A DNA stretch of 64,000 nucleotides, taken from Drechslerella dactyloides. Taxonomy: Eukaryota > Ascomycota > Orbiliomycetes > Orbiliales > Orbiliaceae. This document shows, one piece after another, positions 33,816-45,700 of the stretch (positions are counted from its first letter, which is position 1; each line of letters starts with the position of its first letter). The translations under genes and the position numbers were made by a program. Below the pieces are notes generated by a model. That model was not told the origin of the DNA and made no database searches. It saw only the letters and a list, made by a program, of their open reading frames with translations. Location of the stretch: the NCBI GenBank assembly GCA_020064725.1, contig JAGTWJ010000002.1, positions 3,534,001 through 3,598,000 on the forward strand, written 5' to 3'.

Positions 33816-35014
33816 ATGAGGTTCAAGGCTGGCATCCACAACATCTCTCTCCTGACCAGTACGCGCACCGCTCCTAATATAATTGCATGCGTATGAAATA
33901 TACACTGACGATGCCCGCGTCTTATAGAACTCACAGGCGCCCTTTCCGTCGTCGGCAAGGCCGGCTGGCTGCAGCTCAACGATGAATACATCCAGCTGAC
34001 CGTCCTGCCCGAGGGCAACCACTCGCAAGTCTGGTCGTAAGTCCCCCAACAATCTTCATCCCCTTCATAAACATATACCAAATCGTATATATGCTAATTG
34101 ACATTGATATAAAATTCTACACAGCCACATCAACATTGACGCGGTCTTCACAAACTACAAGGTCGTCTCCGCGTCCGACAACATTATCAACCTCGAAATC
34201 CCACTCGACACGCTCCACCGCTCGCTCAAATCCGCCTCGGCAGCATCGACAGCCTCTATCAGACTCACGAAAAAGGGCACGATCCCAATGCTCTCCCTCA
34301 CCATCACAACGGAGTCCCACGCGTCGATGAATCCCGCCATCATTACGCAGGACATCCCCGTCCGCGTGCTGGCCCCGCAGACCGTCTCGCACATCCACAA
34401 ACCCGTCGTCCCGCGCCCGGAGACCTCCGTTGTGCTGCCGACGCTGTCGCAGCTGCGCGGCATCACGGACCGGTACGTCAGGATGGTCGGCGCGAACGGG
34501 CGCATCGTGCTCGAGGGCAATATGACGGGTGTGCTCAGGATGAAGGCTGAGGCCGATGCGGTCAAGGTGGAGAGCGAGTGGCGCGGGCTGATGAATCCTG
34601 CCGTCGGCGAAGACGGAGAGATGGAGTGGGAGGAGGGAGGGGAGCATGGTGAGGGAGAGCTGGCGAGTATGATGGAGCGGGGTGAGTTTGCGAGGGTGAT
34701 GGTGGATAGCAAGGAGTGGGCAAAGGTGGTGAGGGTGTGTGCGGCCGGCAAGCGGGTTATCGCGTGTGAGTAGCATTCTTTCATATCAGATCTTGGGTGG
34801 GGATGTGGTTGCGGACGGGGTTGTGGACGGTGCTGACGGCTGATGTTGTAACGGACAGGGCTGTGTAACAACCATGCGCTGGTGGTGTATGTGTTCATGA
34901 GCGATGACGGTGATAATAAAGCTACCATCAATGTGAGTACGCTCTGTTCCTCGGCCGGCTGAGTCTTGACTTTGCTGACAACTACAGTATTATGTCACTT
35001 CGTTCTCTGCTTGA
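33816..35014 (+). CDS. hus1: DNA damage checkpoint protein Hus1 (9-1-1 clamp)
   Basis: Subunit of the Rad9-Rad1-Hus1 clamp loaded at damaged DNA to activate checkpoint kinases; PCNA-like fold, nuclear. Five exons (33816-33858, 33928-34036, 34125-34765, 34859-34932, 34988-35014) join to 297 aa. Family landmarks are the N-terminus MRFKAGI, the segment GKAGWLQLNDEYIQL with NHSQVWS, then IPLDTLHRSLKSA and LTKKGTIPMLSLTI. Later come QDIPVRVL, the C-terminal strand ALVVYVFMSDDG and the end YYVTSFSA. An insertion rich in Glu and Gly (EMEWEEGGEHGEGEL) lies in the second half. The last exon codes for 8 residues. Neither Rad9 nor Rad1 is in the window. Confidence 0.94.
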
Positions 35015-35592
35015 TGACACTGCCTAACCCGGCGTGTATATATATAAAGCACGGGAAGTGCTCGATATAGTAGTGATTGGTGGGTAGAAGTCATCTATTT
35101 CATCTAATATAGCACCAGGTACTCCGACGCTCCGTACAAGCCCAAGGTATGACAAAATAATGTTGAATTGCGCGGATACCCCCCCAAACTCCACGCTCGT
35201 CCGCCATACGCTAGTCTCGGGGACGCTACCCTCCGAGCTTGGTCCCAGAGACTGGTCGTACGCGGGCAGACCAGACTCCAAACGCGGCAAACGCTATTCG
35301 GACGGTCTCGTAAATATGTCTCGTTAAACAGATTGGTGTTCCTTGCCTGTCAAACGGGCGTATGCTGTGTGCAGAATTTCCCCCGAAAAAATGACAGGCA
35401 GGGAGGCTAGAAAAGGAAGAAAGAATGGTTGGTTCGTGAGATGATGTAATGTACGTCACGAGGAATTACACGGTATGTAGGGATAACAAGGAGGATGGAG
35501 AATGGAACCGAAGGGGAAGAAGAACTCGAGGTATTGTGTGATGGATGGGTGGATGGCCAGTGGTATCGTGTCGCGTGGTATCGTCCGCGAAA
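35015..35592. other. Convergent 3' region, hus1 / small TM protein
   Basis: A 578-base gap between facing stop codons. It is AT-rich just after hus1. No gene is seen. Confidence 0.55.
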
Positions 35593-36113
35593 TCATATTC
35601 TCGTCGCTGGGAAACGACTCCTCGGGTCTTCGTCTACCGGCCGCGGCGGCAGTTCGCGCAGGTTGCCGTTAACTCCATTTGTGCGCCCGTCCAGCCGTCT
35701 GTCGCCCTCCTCGTCGGAATCGCTGTCCCGGAAGCCTTCTTCCAGGTCGCGGCTGAGGCGGCGAGTGCCGTTGTTCGAATGTAGGCTCGAGGCGTCGATG
35801 TCCTCGTTGTCCGAGTCGTACTCGCCGCCGTCGGGGTCCAGACGGCGGTAGCTGGCGTCGGCCATCCAGCCGCGGGAGCGATTGGAGAGGATGGAGGGAA
35901 GAGACTGCAGCGGGATGTTGTAGCGATTGAGGATCGGGCGGATGGCGTGACGGTAGCTGAGGAAGAGGGCGGCGGCGCAGACGAGGGTCAGGAGGGTGGT
36001 CTGCGAAGGCATGTTGGGCGCGGTGTTAGCGGATGTCTCATTCGGAGGGCATCGGGTTTCGGTCACCCGGGCGGCATGCTTACGGTGATGATGTTGGAGG
36101 TAGTGGACGGCAT
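35593..36113 (-). CDS. Small single-pass membrane protein of unknown function
   Basis: I do not recognise the family. Two exons (36084-36113, 35593-36000) join to 145 aa. One hydrophobic segment near the N-terminus (TLLTLVCAAALFLSY, about residues 12-26) is followed by a basic stretch, RHAIRPILNRYN. The rest, including RGWMADASYRRLDPDGGEYDSDNED and an acidic Ser/Asp-rich part, looks disordered and likely faces the cytosol. The intron has a good GTAAGC donor, a GCTAAC branch site and a CGCAG acceptor. The intron's last 12 bases are themselves ATG-started and in frame, so a retained intron could still start translation (MPSQTT against spliced MPSTTS). Coding is supported by the splice signals and composition, not by homology I can name. 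Confidence 0.65.
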
Positions 36114-36768
36114 CGCGAACGGATGGAACCGGCGACGGCGACGGTGGGGGGGACGGGAGATGATGGAGATGGTCGCGATGGCGATGAGGTGAGGTTGGTG
36201 ATGACGGGGCTGGTTGGAGGCCGCGAGGCTGCTGCGAGGTGAAACGGCCACACGCAATTGGCCGGACTCCGGAACACCAGGAGCAGGCGACAGCCTCGCA
36301 CAAAGCTAACCACCACCACGACCACCATCACTGCCACCGAGTATATTAAAGGGAAGCCCTTGCATGCCTGGCTTGGACCGTGGCGGCACTGCAGCTGGGA
36401 TTGGGATTGGGATCCAGGTAATGTATGTACGGGCGTGTATGCACTCCTGCGCTCGAGCTCGACGATACACAGGAGACTGACTTTTGAGACCACGCATGAT
36501 ATCATGCAGGTGACACATGGAGATAACAACTATCGCTAAGGCTGAAGCTACTGCTACTGCTGCTGTTGGCGAGTGACGTCGAGCTGGCTCGCACTAGCCT
36601 GGATGATATCGCCATCATCGCGTCCGGCCAAGCTGCCCGACGGGTCCTGATAGGCAGGGCCCGCTTGACGGAATGCCATTTAGGCTCTAACGTCGTGCCC
36701 TTCGTGCGCACAACATCCCGGGTTCTTCAGGGTCCGGAGGCTAAAACCGTTTGGCGAGCGCGAAATGC

Positions 36769-36795
36769 GCGCAGGAACAGCAATAATTCCTGCGC
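36769..36795. repeat. Perfect 9-bp hairpin
   Basis: Arms 36769-36777 (GCGCAGGAA) and 36787-36795 are exact reverse complements around a 9-base loop. Confidence 0.9.
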
Positions 36796-36839
36796 CGTGC
36801 CTTCCGAAGGGTTCGATTCCTGCGGATGGGAAAGTGCAT

Positions 36840-36853
36840 CTCTGGTACCAGAG
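36840..36853. repeat. Perfect 14-bp palindrome
   Basis: CTCTGGTACCAGAG is self-complementary. It lies 45 bases from the hairpin at 36769-36795. Confidence 0.9.
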
Positions 36854-38465
36854 CTTCGTACCGTGCCTCCATCCAGATACCTCGTTCGCCGGCTCGCTCC
36901 TGCAGGTACGCCGCCGTTCATGCGACATGCAATGCTGCCGTGAGGTATTCTGGGAAGCCTAAACGGCTACGGCCTGGTGCAACGGTGCGAATGGAGTAAG
37001 TACGGTGCATACCGCCCTATCGATCGATCGAATCGAATCTTATAATTCTCTTTGCAGGAAGTCAGGGCAGCAGAGTCGACTCGACTCGACTCGTCGATTG
37101 CCCAATGGGAACCAGCGACGGCGGAAGCCAATCGAATCGAAGCAGACCGGACCAGACCAGGTCCGTCAACCCCCAAAGCCCTGCTGAGGCCGGGGTGCCG
37201 GACCAGGGGCGGGTGGTCGCAATCTAAATGAAGATCGTCTGCCTGCGGTTGTTCTCTCGCGTCCTGGCGGGCTTGACGACGGCGTAATTTTATAAACATG
37301 CCGCATGTGGAGCAGCAACAGCGATTGGCCCGCCAGCCAGCAATTCGGAAGAAGGGACGCCTGGATGACTTTCTGATCTGGGGACACCACGCTGAGCCTG
37401 GCCTGTCAGCGGAGGGTGTGCAAACAGGCCGGGGCGATTGATTGGGGCAGGTGAGCGTCCCAAGCTGCTGTTTCCACCGTTCGGTGGATTCGAAGGGCAA
37501 TATCGAGAGTGAACGTGGACTAGGGGCCTTCATTTGACAGTTCGTCCGAAATTTGCCCAGCTGGGAGGCCGGACGGGATGCTGTAAGATGTGATAAATGC
37601 AATGCATCAGGGCCGTCCAGGTTGTTATTGTTGTTTGGCATGGCGATGCGACGAGGACTCCTGATTCGGGGACTCTCGCAAGTATAATATCATTCGTTCG
37701 TGCTCGTCCCTATATCATATACTCACATACCATACCATACCACTTTGTGCCATTGCCGTTTGGAACATCGCCAACTTTTTGCTAGCCAGCCCACCCGCGA
37801 TCCAGATCGGATTGCAGGATTGCGCTCCCTCGGAGAATAATATCGGCCCCCCTCCTCCTCCTAGGCCTCGTCCTCCCCTCAGATTGCACGAGAAGCATCC
37901 CGTCGCCCTCAAGCGCCCTCGGGTCCTGCGAGCGCCGGAGTGTTCCAGTCCCCGGCGAGAGGATTGGGTAGGCACAACCTGCACCGTCCCATCCGGACAC
38001 CTCGCTCGATAGCACAGTTGACCTCCAGCTTGCCTCGACTGCCTGCGCTGCTTGCGGTTCCCACAGCTGCGGTGCCTGGTGGTGGTCGCTAGCCCGCCGT
38101 GGTGTTTCGAGTCCGCCGTCCGGCCAGCTGATTCGATAGCCCTGATTGACCCGGCCATCCATCCCTTGCAGATTAGATTGGTGGACCGGAGACCGCAATC
38201 TCTCTCTCTTTTGCTCTCTCTTTCGCTCTCTCTCAGGTCTCTCTCCCGTCCGCGCCCTGGTCCTCCTTTCTCCGCTCCTCCCAACCGTCGTTCGTTACCC
38301 GCCTGACCGTCTCGCCGACTTTTTCACCGACCGAAAGAACGAAAGCACGAACGAGAGAAGCGCTGGTTGACATTTGCTGGATGTGCGAGCGAGCGAGCGA
38401 AGCGTGTGTGTGAGGCAGGATTCGACAGCGGGCCAGCAGTTTGATGCCATAACGTCTTTTGTTTC

Positions 38466-38699
38466 ATGAGCTTCTCAGCCCGCCGCCTCTGCTTCTCCCA
38501 CAGACCTCCCCTTCTGCATGTCGGCCGCCCGCCGGATCCATCTCTCTCGACTTCATCGAACTGCCGTCTGCTGCGTAGACCGTCGTTGACGCAAACTGCC
38601 CTCTCTTCGGCTGCCGTCTCCTTTTTCTCCCTGCCGGCGCCGCAGCTTTTTGAACGACTCCGGAGGAGATATCATATCAAACGACCTCCACCGCCTTGA
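38466..38699 (+). other. Possible upstream open reading frame in formin leader
   Basis: A 77-codon ATG-started frame ending 135 bases before the formin start codon. Its product (Arg/Ser/Pro-rich) resembles no family. It matters only if the formin transcript begins upstream of it, which cannot be seen here. Confidence 0.3.
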
Positions 38700-38834
38700 T
38701 CACCTTTCGACCTCCACCACCACCACCCCCTCTCAACCACATCAACCTTCACCACCATCGCCATCCGCTCCGCCCTATCCTTCCAAACCACCCTCCCGCT
38801 GCTCTAGGACGTCCGACTCGCCTGTCCCGTCGCC

Positions 38835-41800
38835 ATGTCGACGAGTTCCAGGCTCTTCGGCCGGAGCAAAAGCAAGCAGCCGCAACAGCCGCCGCAGCGT
38901 CCCTACGACATAGGCCCTCCCACCGGCTTCGTCAACCGGACCTCGCCAGACCGTAGCTATGCTGGCTCTCCGCCTCCGGCACCTCCAAAAAATAACGGTC
39001 ATCTGTCGACCAGCACCATGGGTCGTTCGTCGAGTCCGCCTCCGCACACGCCCCTTGTCAGCTCAAACATCACCACCGTACCCGCCTACGATTCAGATTA
39101 CCCTATGAGTATGGGTCTGGGAATGGGCATGGGGTACGACGCCCCGGGAGAACCGAGGAGAAGCCTGGCGGCGGAAAGCATCGACAGCCGGAGGTCCGTC
39201 CCGCCGTCGAGATCAGGTTACGGTGACGAGGGCGGCTTCTCTAGAGCCTCCGGCCCGCACGGCCTGCCGAACGGCCCACGTCCACAACCGCCGTCGAACA
39301 GTGCGAATCCATACACACAGCAGTTCCAGCAAGGCCACCGGACATCGGGCTCCCCTAATGCGTCGATATCATCGAACAACTCGTCGGGTGGCGGCCTTTC
39401 ATCGGACCCGAGACATTCGACTGATCTGTCTAGCATACACAGCTCGGGTGGCTCCTATCGGAACAGCATATTTGCTGGCATAGAAGACATGCCGAAGCCG
39501 GGGTCCTTCAACTTCAACTCATTCGCTCCATCACAACAGGGTTCTACATCGATGTTGCCCCCACCGTCCGCCCAGTCCAACTTTTCCTTCAACGCTGCAT
39601 CCCACGGCGGCCACAAATCACACCACAAATCGAAGGACGATAACGCGCAAAAGTTCCACCTACCGAAGCCCAAGGACGAGAGGGTTATCGACCAGATGTT
39701 CTTCGACTTGATGAACCGGCGTGATTTCAAGAACCTCCCGGAGCAAGCAAAACGGCAAATGCAAGCCTACCCAGCATCTAAGAAATGGACTCTTATCTAT
39801 CAGGACCGACTGAGCGAGTGGGAAGCCGAGAATAAGAGAAATGCCGCCCGAGATCGAGCCAACAGCATGGCTCTCTCGGCTGCTGGTGTGGTAGGAGTTG
39901 CAACCGGGATCGGAGGTATCAAATGGCACGACGCCGTGGATCAAGATAGCCCTCAGTGGTATGTTCGAAAACTGTATAGCGACCGCAATTCAGGTCCGTC
40001 CATCACCGGACAACAGCTGCAAAGCTTAGCCGTCAGTTTACGAACCCAACCGCTTCTGTAAGTTTATCTCATTTTACTTGACGATGCTTCTTACTCCTAT
40101 CGCCACCACAACAATAGCAGCAGCAGCAGCGAAGATAGCTAACGAATTATGCATTGCAGATGGGTTAAGGACTTTCTGGAAGCTCAGGGTCAAGTAGCTC
40201 TCACGGATGTGCTTTCCCTAATTAATCACGATAAAAAGACCGATCTCGATAAAGAATACGATCTCGTCAAATGTCTCAAATCCTTGATGAACAACAAGTA
40301 TGGCGCGGACGACGCTCTTCGGCACTCGGACTGCATTCTGGCGGTCACGGCCTCCTTGATAAGCCCCCGTCTACCGACTCGAAAGCTTGTTTCCGAAGTC
40401 TTGACCTTCCTGTGCCACTGGGATAAGCCAAATGGCCACGCACGCGTCTTGCAAGCCATGGATGCCATCAAGGCTCGGAAGCCTGCGGAGATGGGGAGAT
40501 TCGACGAGTGGATGCGGATCGTGGAAGTCACTATCGATGGTCGCGGCAAGATGGGCAGCATGGTTGGAGCCTCAGATGAAGTACGGAGCGGCGGCATTGG
40601 CATAGAGAACCTGCTGATGGAGTACGCACTGAGTACCTTGTTCCTGATAAATGTCCTGGCCAGCGGTGGTGAGGACATTGCAACGAGGATCCACACCAGA
40701 GCCCAATTCAAGGCATGCGGCCTCGGCCGTGTCATGAAGAAGATGCGTGGATTCAACTACGAGCTCATCGATAAGCAAATTGAGAAATACGAGGAGGATG
40801 CAGCTATCGACTATGAGGACTACCTGGAACGAGACCAGGGTCACCGAAATGTTGAAAGCTCCCTCGGCCCCGATGACGATAGCGCCAGCACCAACGCGGT
40901 CCCCAAGGACATGAACGATCCCGCGCAGATCGCCGAAGCCATACAGAGCCGAATTGGAGAGGGCGAAGCGAACGACTACTTTATCAGCGCGATGCAGCAC
41001 CTTCTGATAGCAAAAGACCAGGAGACAGGAGACACGCATCGGCTGTTCCAGCTCATCGATTCCATCATTTCCTACGTGGTTATGGATCGCCGGGCGCCGG
41101 ATCTGGATCTTAAGTCTTCTCTCAACTTCTCAGTTCAGGCATTGATCGATAGATTGCATACGGATGCTGAAGCACGGAGAGCTCTGGAAGAGGCTGCCGA
41201 TGCCAAGCAGCTTGCAGAGATCGCAATCGCGGAACGCGATGACATGCAACGGAAGCTCGAGCTTGGCTCTGGTGGGGTTGTTGCCAACCTGCAAAAGAAG
41301 ATTCAAGAGCAGGAAAAGATTTTGGCCATCATGCGAAGGCAGAACGACAGCATGAAGGCAGAGTTCGATGATTTGCAGCGGGCTCATATGCAACAACTGC
41401 AGCGGAACGAGCTGGAAACCAGAGAACTGTATCTCATGCTTCGGGATGCTAGCGACCTGGAAAGCTCTCGGAACGCCAAACGCAATATCTCCGAAGGCGC
41501 GGCCGGTCTACAAGCTGGCGAACGGTTCGGACAGGGAAGGAAAGTATCCCAGTTTGTCGACAATGAGCTCGATACTGTCAAGAAGCGGGGTATCCTCGAT
41601 CGCCAGGCTCTTATGGAGAGACTTGAGCAACAGTTGGAGCGCAAGAAGACAGAATTCAAGCTTGAAGGCAAGGCGTGGAAGGAACTCGAACCCAGCGACG
41701 ACCTTAGACGTGTGCGCGAACGCATGGATCTACTTCAGCGGGAGGCTAGGGAGATCGAACTACGCCATCTGTCGAGTCTCAACGAGGAGACGATGGAGTT

Positions 41801-44694
41801 CGGTCACACTAGCAGGCTGCTACCCAAGAGAGGAAGCGTCTACGGTCGTGGTGGCAGGAAGAACAAGCCCAAGCTTAGCCCCGAGGATGTTGATTCCGGT
41901 TTGTCTAGTGGACTGGATGATGACTCGGAGGTCCAATACAAGATTGAGACCCCGGTCCTCATCGAAATCAAGCGGCCCCTCGTCAAGGATACCAAGCCTG
42001 AGGAAAGTAAAGATACTGCCGCTGTCGATGGCGCGGGCACAGAGGAGAAGGTTGAGGTGGAGAAAGCAGGTGTCACACCGGCTGACGACAAGCCCTCTAT
42101 CGAAAAACCCGCTGCCGAAAAGCCCTCCGTCGAAAAGCCCGGTTTTACCAATGCCCCTCCTCCGCCTCCGCCGCCACCACCCCCATCTGGGATGCTCGGA
42201 TTCCCTACAGGTCCGCCTGCTCCACCTCCGCCGCCGCCGCCTCCAAGTGGTATGCTGGGATTCCCTACAACTGCTCCGCCGCCACCGCCGCCACCTCCAC
42301 CGCCTTCTGGTACACTTGGATTTCCTAAAGGTCCTGCTCCACCACCTGCTCCACCGCTACCCCCTAACGGATTCCCCAATGGCGCCCCACCTCCGCCGCC
42401 GCCGCCACCGCCCCCTCCGCCGATGCTGGGCTGGGGAGGCCACGGTCCCACACCTCCGGCTCCGCCGCCACTTCCAGGTGCTCGAAAGGCTCCCTCAGTC
42501 GGCGCAGCACCGCAGATTGTGGTTGCGGCAGCCCGGCCCGGCAGGAAGCTCAAGCCAATCCATCCAGAGCGACTCGACGGTATCGACTACACTTTCTGGG
42601 CCGAAGCCAAATCATCCAGAGAAGAGCTTTATGTCGAGCTTGGTGAGAAGGGTATCTGGGATGTTCTCGAGAAGAATTTCTATCTGAAGGAAGCCAAGAT
42701 CCTTTCGGGAGGAAAAGGCAAGGTCGAGAAGAAGTCCGTTCTCAGCAGTGATGTTGTCAAGAAGATTCGTAAGTTATCTCAATATCAATACATCGAGTAT
42801 TTCGTTGAGATGCTAATTATATCCTCGCAGAAATCGCCTTGAGCAAGCACAGTCAGAACACGCCCCAAGAGCTGGTGACCAGGATCATGCAATGCGACAA
42901 AGCTTTGATCAACGATGATGCCATTATGGAGTTCTTCCAACAGGACGATCTGTGCAATATTCCGGATGCTGTCAACAAGCAAATGACGCCATACTCAGTC
43001 GATTGGACGAGGCCGGATGTTGATCCGTCGAACCGTGATAGCGATCCGTCGGAGCTCACGCGCGAAGATCAGATCTACCTTGAAACCTTCTTCAACTGCA
43101 GCCGCTACTGGAAGGTGAGAATGAGGGCCTTGAATCTTGCCCGCAATCTGGAGCACGACTATCAGGATCTTGTGTCCAAGTTGGATCAAGTCCTCGATGC
43201 GTCGGACGCTGTAAAGAGCTGCGGTAATTTCAAGAGCATCCTGGAGGTAAGTGTCGTATCCATACAATCCCTTCTTTTGAAGTTTGGTTGCTAATGGCGA
43301 GGCTAGCTCATCTTGGAATTGATGAACTACATGAATCCTTCTACGAAATTCACGAATGGCTTCAAGCTCGGATCGCTTGCTCGTTTGTCTTTGACCAAAG
43401 ATGCGACGAACCAGACGACCTTCCTTGATCTGGTTGAGAACACTGTGAGGAGGCATTTCCCACAGTTCGACACCATTACCAAGGATCTTGTGGCCTGTCA
43501 CAAGGTTACTAGAGGTAAGAGGCAAATCATTGACGTACCCGAATAAATGATTTGATGCTAATCATATATCTAGTTAACATCGAGCAAATTCAAAACGACT
43601 CGAAGAAATTCATCCAGGAGATTGAAATCGTTCAAAGAGCTATTGACACCGGTTTGCTCAGCGAGCCGAAGAAGTTTCATCCTCAGGACAGAGTTCTTCG
43701 CGTCGTTGTCCCGATCATGCCAGACGCTCGTGACAAGGCTGTTTACCTCAAGGCTCAACTTGACAACATGACTGAAACTTATGACAAGCTCCTACGGTTG
43801 TTTGGCGAGGATCCGAAAGACGAACAAGCCAGGACGACCTTCTTCACCAAGATCGTTAATTTCCTCAAGGAGTACGAGGTATGTATACTAATTTTTTTTA
43901 CCTATTATTTCTGAGCGGTATAGGCTAATACGACTTCCCAACTACAGCAATCAAAGAGCAACAACCTCGAAGCAGAGAAGATCAAGGCGGACTACGAGAA
44001 ACGTCGGGACAAGCTCAACCCTCATCTTACTTCGAGAGACAAGCTTGGGGCCAACGGTCCGCCTCCATCACCTACTGCCAACGGTGCAATGGACTCGCTG
44101 CTGGAGCGGCTACGCAAAGCAGCCCCTGAGGTCAAGAACAAGAAGGAAGCTCGACGGAGAGCGCGTCTGCGGTCGACGAATGGAATCAAAAGGATGCCAT
44201 CAAACACATCGCTTGTCAGTGCAACCGATGGCGATGACCCACCCGAAGGGCTTACGACTCCCACAGCCGAAAAGGGGGATGCCGACGGCATCCTCAAGGG
44301 TGGTGATGAAGCCAAGAACGGAACGGCAGAGAAGAGCGACAACACTTCGCCGTCGGATGAAGACCCCGCTTCAAAGGCTAAGGCCATGTTGCTCGGGTTG
44401 CGCCGTGACGGTGACGCGAATGGCGATGAGCCATCACGCGAACGGCTAAGGCGGGAAAGTGCGGAGACTGACAGACGCTCGCGAAGAGAACGGAGGATGA
44501 GAGGGACGAAGGGCTCGTCAGGGGACGGAGATGCCGGAAGCAATACGTCTCCGATGGGCACGATGGATGCACGAACGATGCTGCAGGGCATGAAGGCTAC
44601 AGAGGAGGCGTCTAACGAAGAGGCGATAGTCACGGAGCGCGAGAGGGTTCCGACGCCAACAACGATAATTTCGCCGCCCCCGGAGGACGAATGA
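38835..44694 (+). CDS. sepA: Formin (SepA/Bni1 type)
   Basis: Nucleates and elongates actin filaments at hyphal tips and septa downstream of Rho GTPases. Six exons (38835-40057, 40160-42768, 42831-43246, 43307-43514, 43574-43878, 43948-44694) join in frame to 1835 aa. Domain order: Ser/Pro-rich disordered N-tail (1-275); GBD/FH3 from about 280 (RVIDQMFFDLMNRRDFKNLP), with VKDFLEAQGQVALTDVL and YALSTLFLINVL; coiled coil about 690-900. FH1 is about 1070-1185, with five poly-Pro blocks separated by repeated LGFP-type spacers. FH2 starts with KLKPIHPERLDGIDYTFW and includes YLKEAK and the later FKLGSLARLSLTKDA. DAD is about 1635-1665 (MDSLLERLRKAAP, then RRRARLRS), so the protein is probably autoinhibited. 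An acidic low-complexity tail follows. Confidence 0.96.
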
Positions 44695-45700
44695 TTGGAA
44701 ATGAAACCTCAAACCCAGCACTTATCTGTTGTAATACCTGTTTTGGCTCTTCTCTTTCCTACTCTTTTTTTCTTTTCCCTTTTCTTCCCAGTAAATATTG
44801 ATTTTGCATTGTTGCCCACTTTTCTTCTTCCACTTCTTCTTTCTATCCGGAGGTCTCACTACCGTTGGCAAAGACACAGCTTTTTTTCTCCATAAGTCAA
44901 GTTGTCTGTTTTTGGGAGGATTGTAGATATTTAGCCTGTTTGCTGCATGCATGCATCCTCAGCTGATCGGTCGACCCTCTGCATCTTTACTTCTTCTTCT
45001 TTTTCTCCGGGCCCACCAGCTTTAATCATACCGGCTGCACGATATTGATATGTACTCTAATGGTTCTTTGTACATCTCTTTTCTTGTACCTTGTTTCCTT
45101 CCCATCGCGTTTGTCGTTTTCATTGTTCTTTCGGCGACGGGCGTTAATTGCTGCACTTTTTTCTTCAAATTTTTGCTTATAACGGGAATGCGGTCACGCC
45201 GAAGTGCATGCTGAAGTTTTTTTTGTGGATAGTGCATCTTCTCGGTATCCAGAATGCATCATCGAATCTAGTATAGTCGGTCGCTAGTAATAGTTTAATT
45301 GATTTTCCTGCTCAGCTTTATATTTATGTCATGTTTGCGCAATGCATGTACCGCGGTCTAGACAGTAGATAGGTGTTTACTAGATAAAATAGAAAGATGC
45401 ATGTCGCCAGATTTCTAGGTATACGCTTATGGGGTGTGTAGAGCACGTGCACAGCTTGGTTGAACTAGCAATGACAGATTTAAGAGCTTGATCATTATCA
45501 ATTGAGTCCCTTCATCGGCTACGCGTGGGACATGCATCTCGTCCTTAACCTGGCTTACCCTCTCCATCCATCCCTGATTATTTACAAAACATTAACTTGA
45601 TTACTTGGTTGCTAATCGACATGTTCCACCGTTCCATCCATCCATCAGGCCCAATCTTGTGAGCCTTGTCTACAGAGAACGTTCCAAATTACCAATGTTG
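44695..45700. other. Convergent 3' region, formin / laa1
   Basis: A 1-kb gap between facing stop codons. The formin side is strikingly pyrimidine-rich (TTCTTCTTT and CTTCTTCC runs, about 44740-44850 and 44985-45005). No gene is seen. Confidence 0.6.

Larger units (their letters stand above)
36114..38834. promoter_or_regulatory. Long upstream region of the formin gene
   Basis: A 2.7 kb gap between divergent starts, with no supported gene. It holds a perfect hairpin and a 14-bp palindrome (36769-36853), GATCGAATC-type repeats near 37020, and a CT-rich tract (about 38196-38245). A 77-codon ATG-started frame (38466-38699) lies shortly before the formin start. The last several hundred bases, pyrimidine-rich, are probably the formin leader. 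Confidence 0.6.

Noticed and set aside
36811..36823. tRNA B-box-like GGTTCGATTCC
   Set aside because: The flanking bases form a simple 9-bp hairpin rather than D, anticodon and acceptor stems; the T-stem has a mismatch and no A box is seen.
36566..36943. 125-codon open frame upstream of the formin
   Set aside because: No recognisable family; it spans the hairpin and palindrome and has competing open frames on the other strand.
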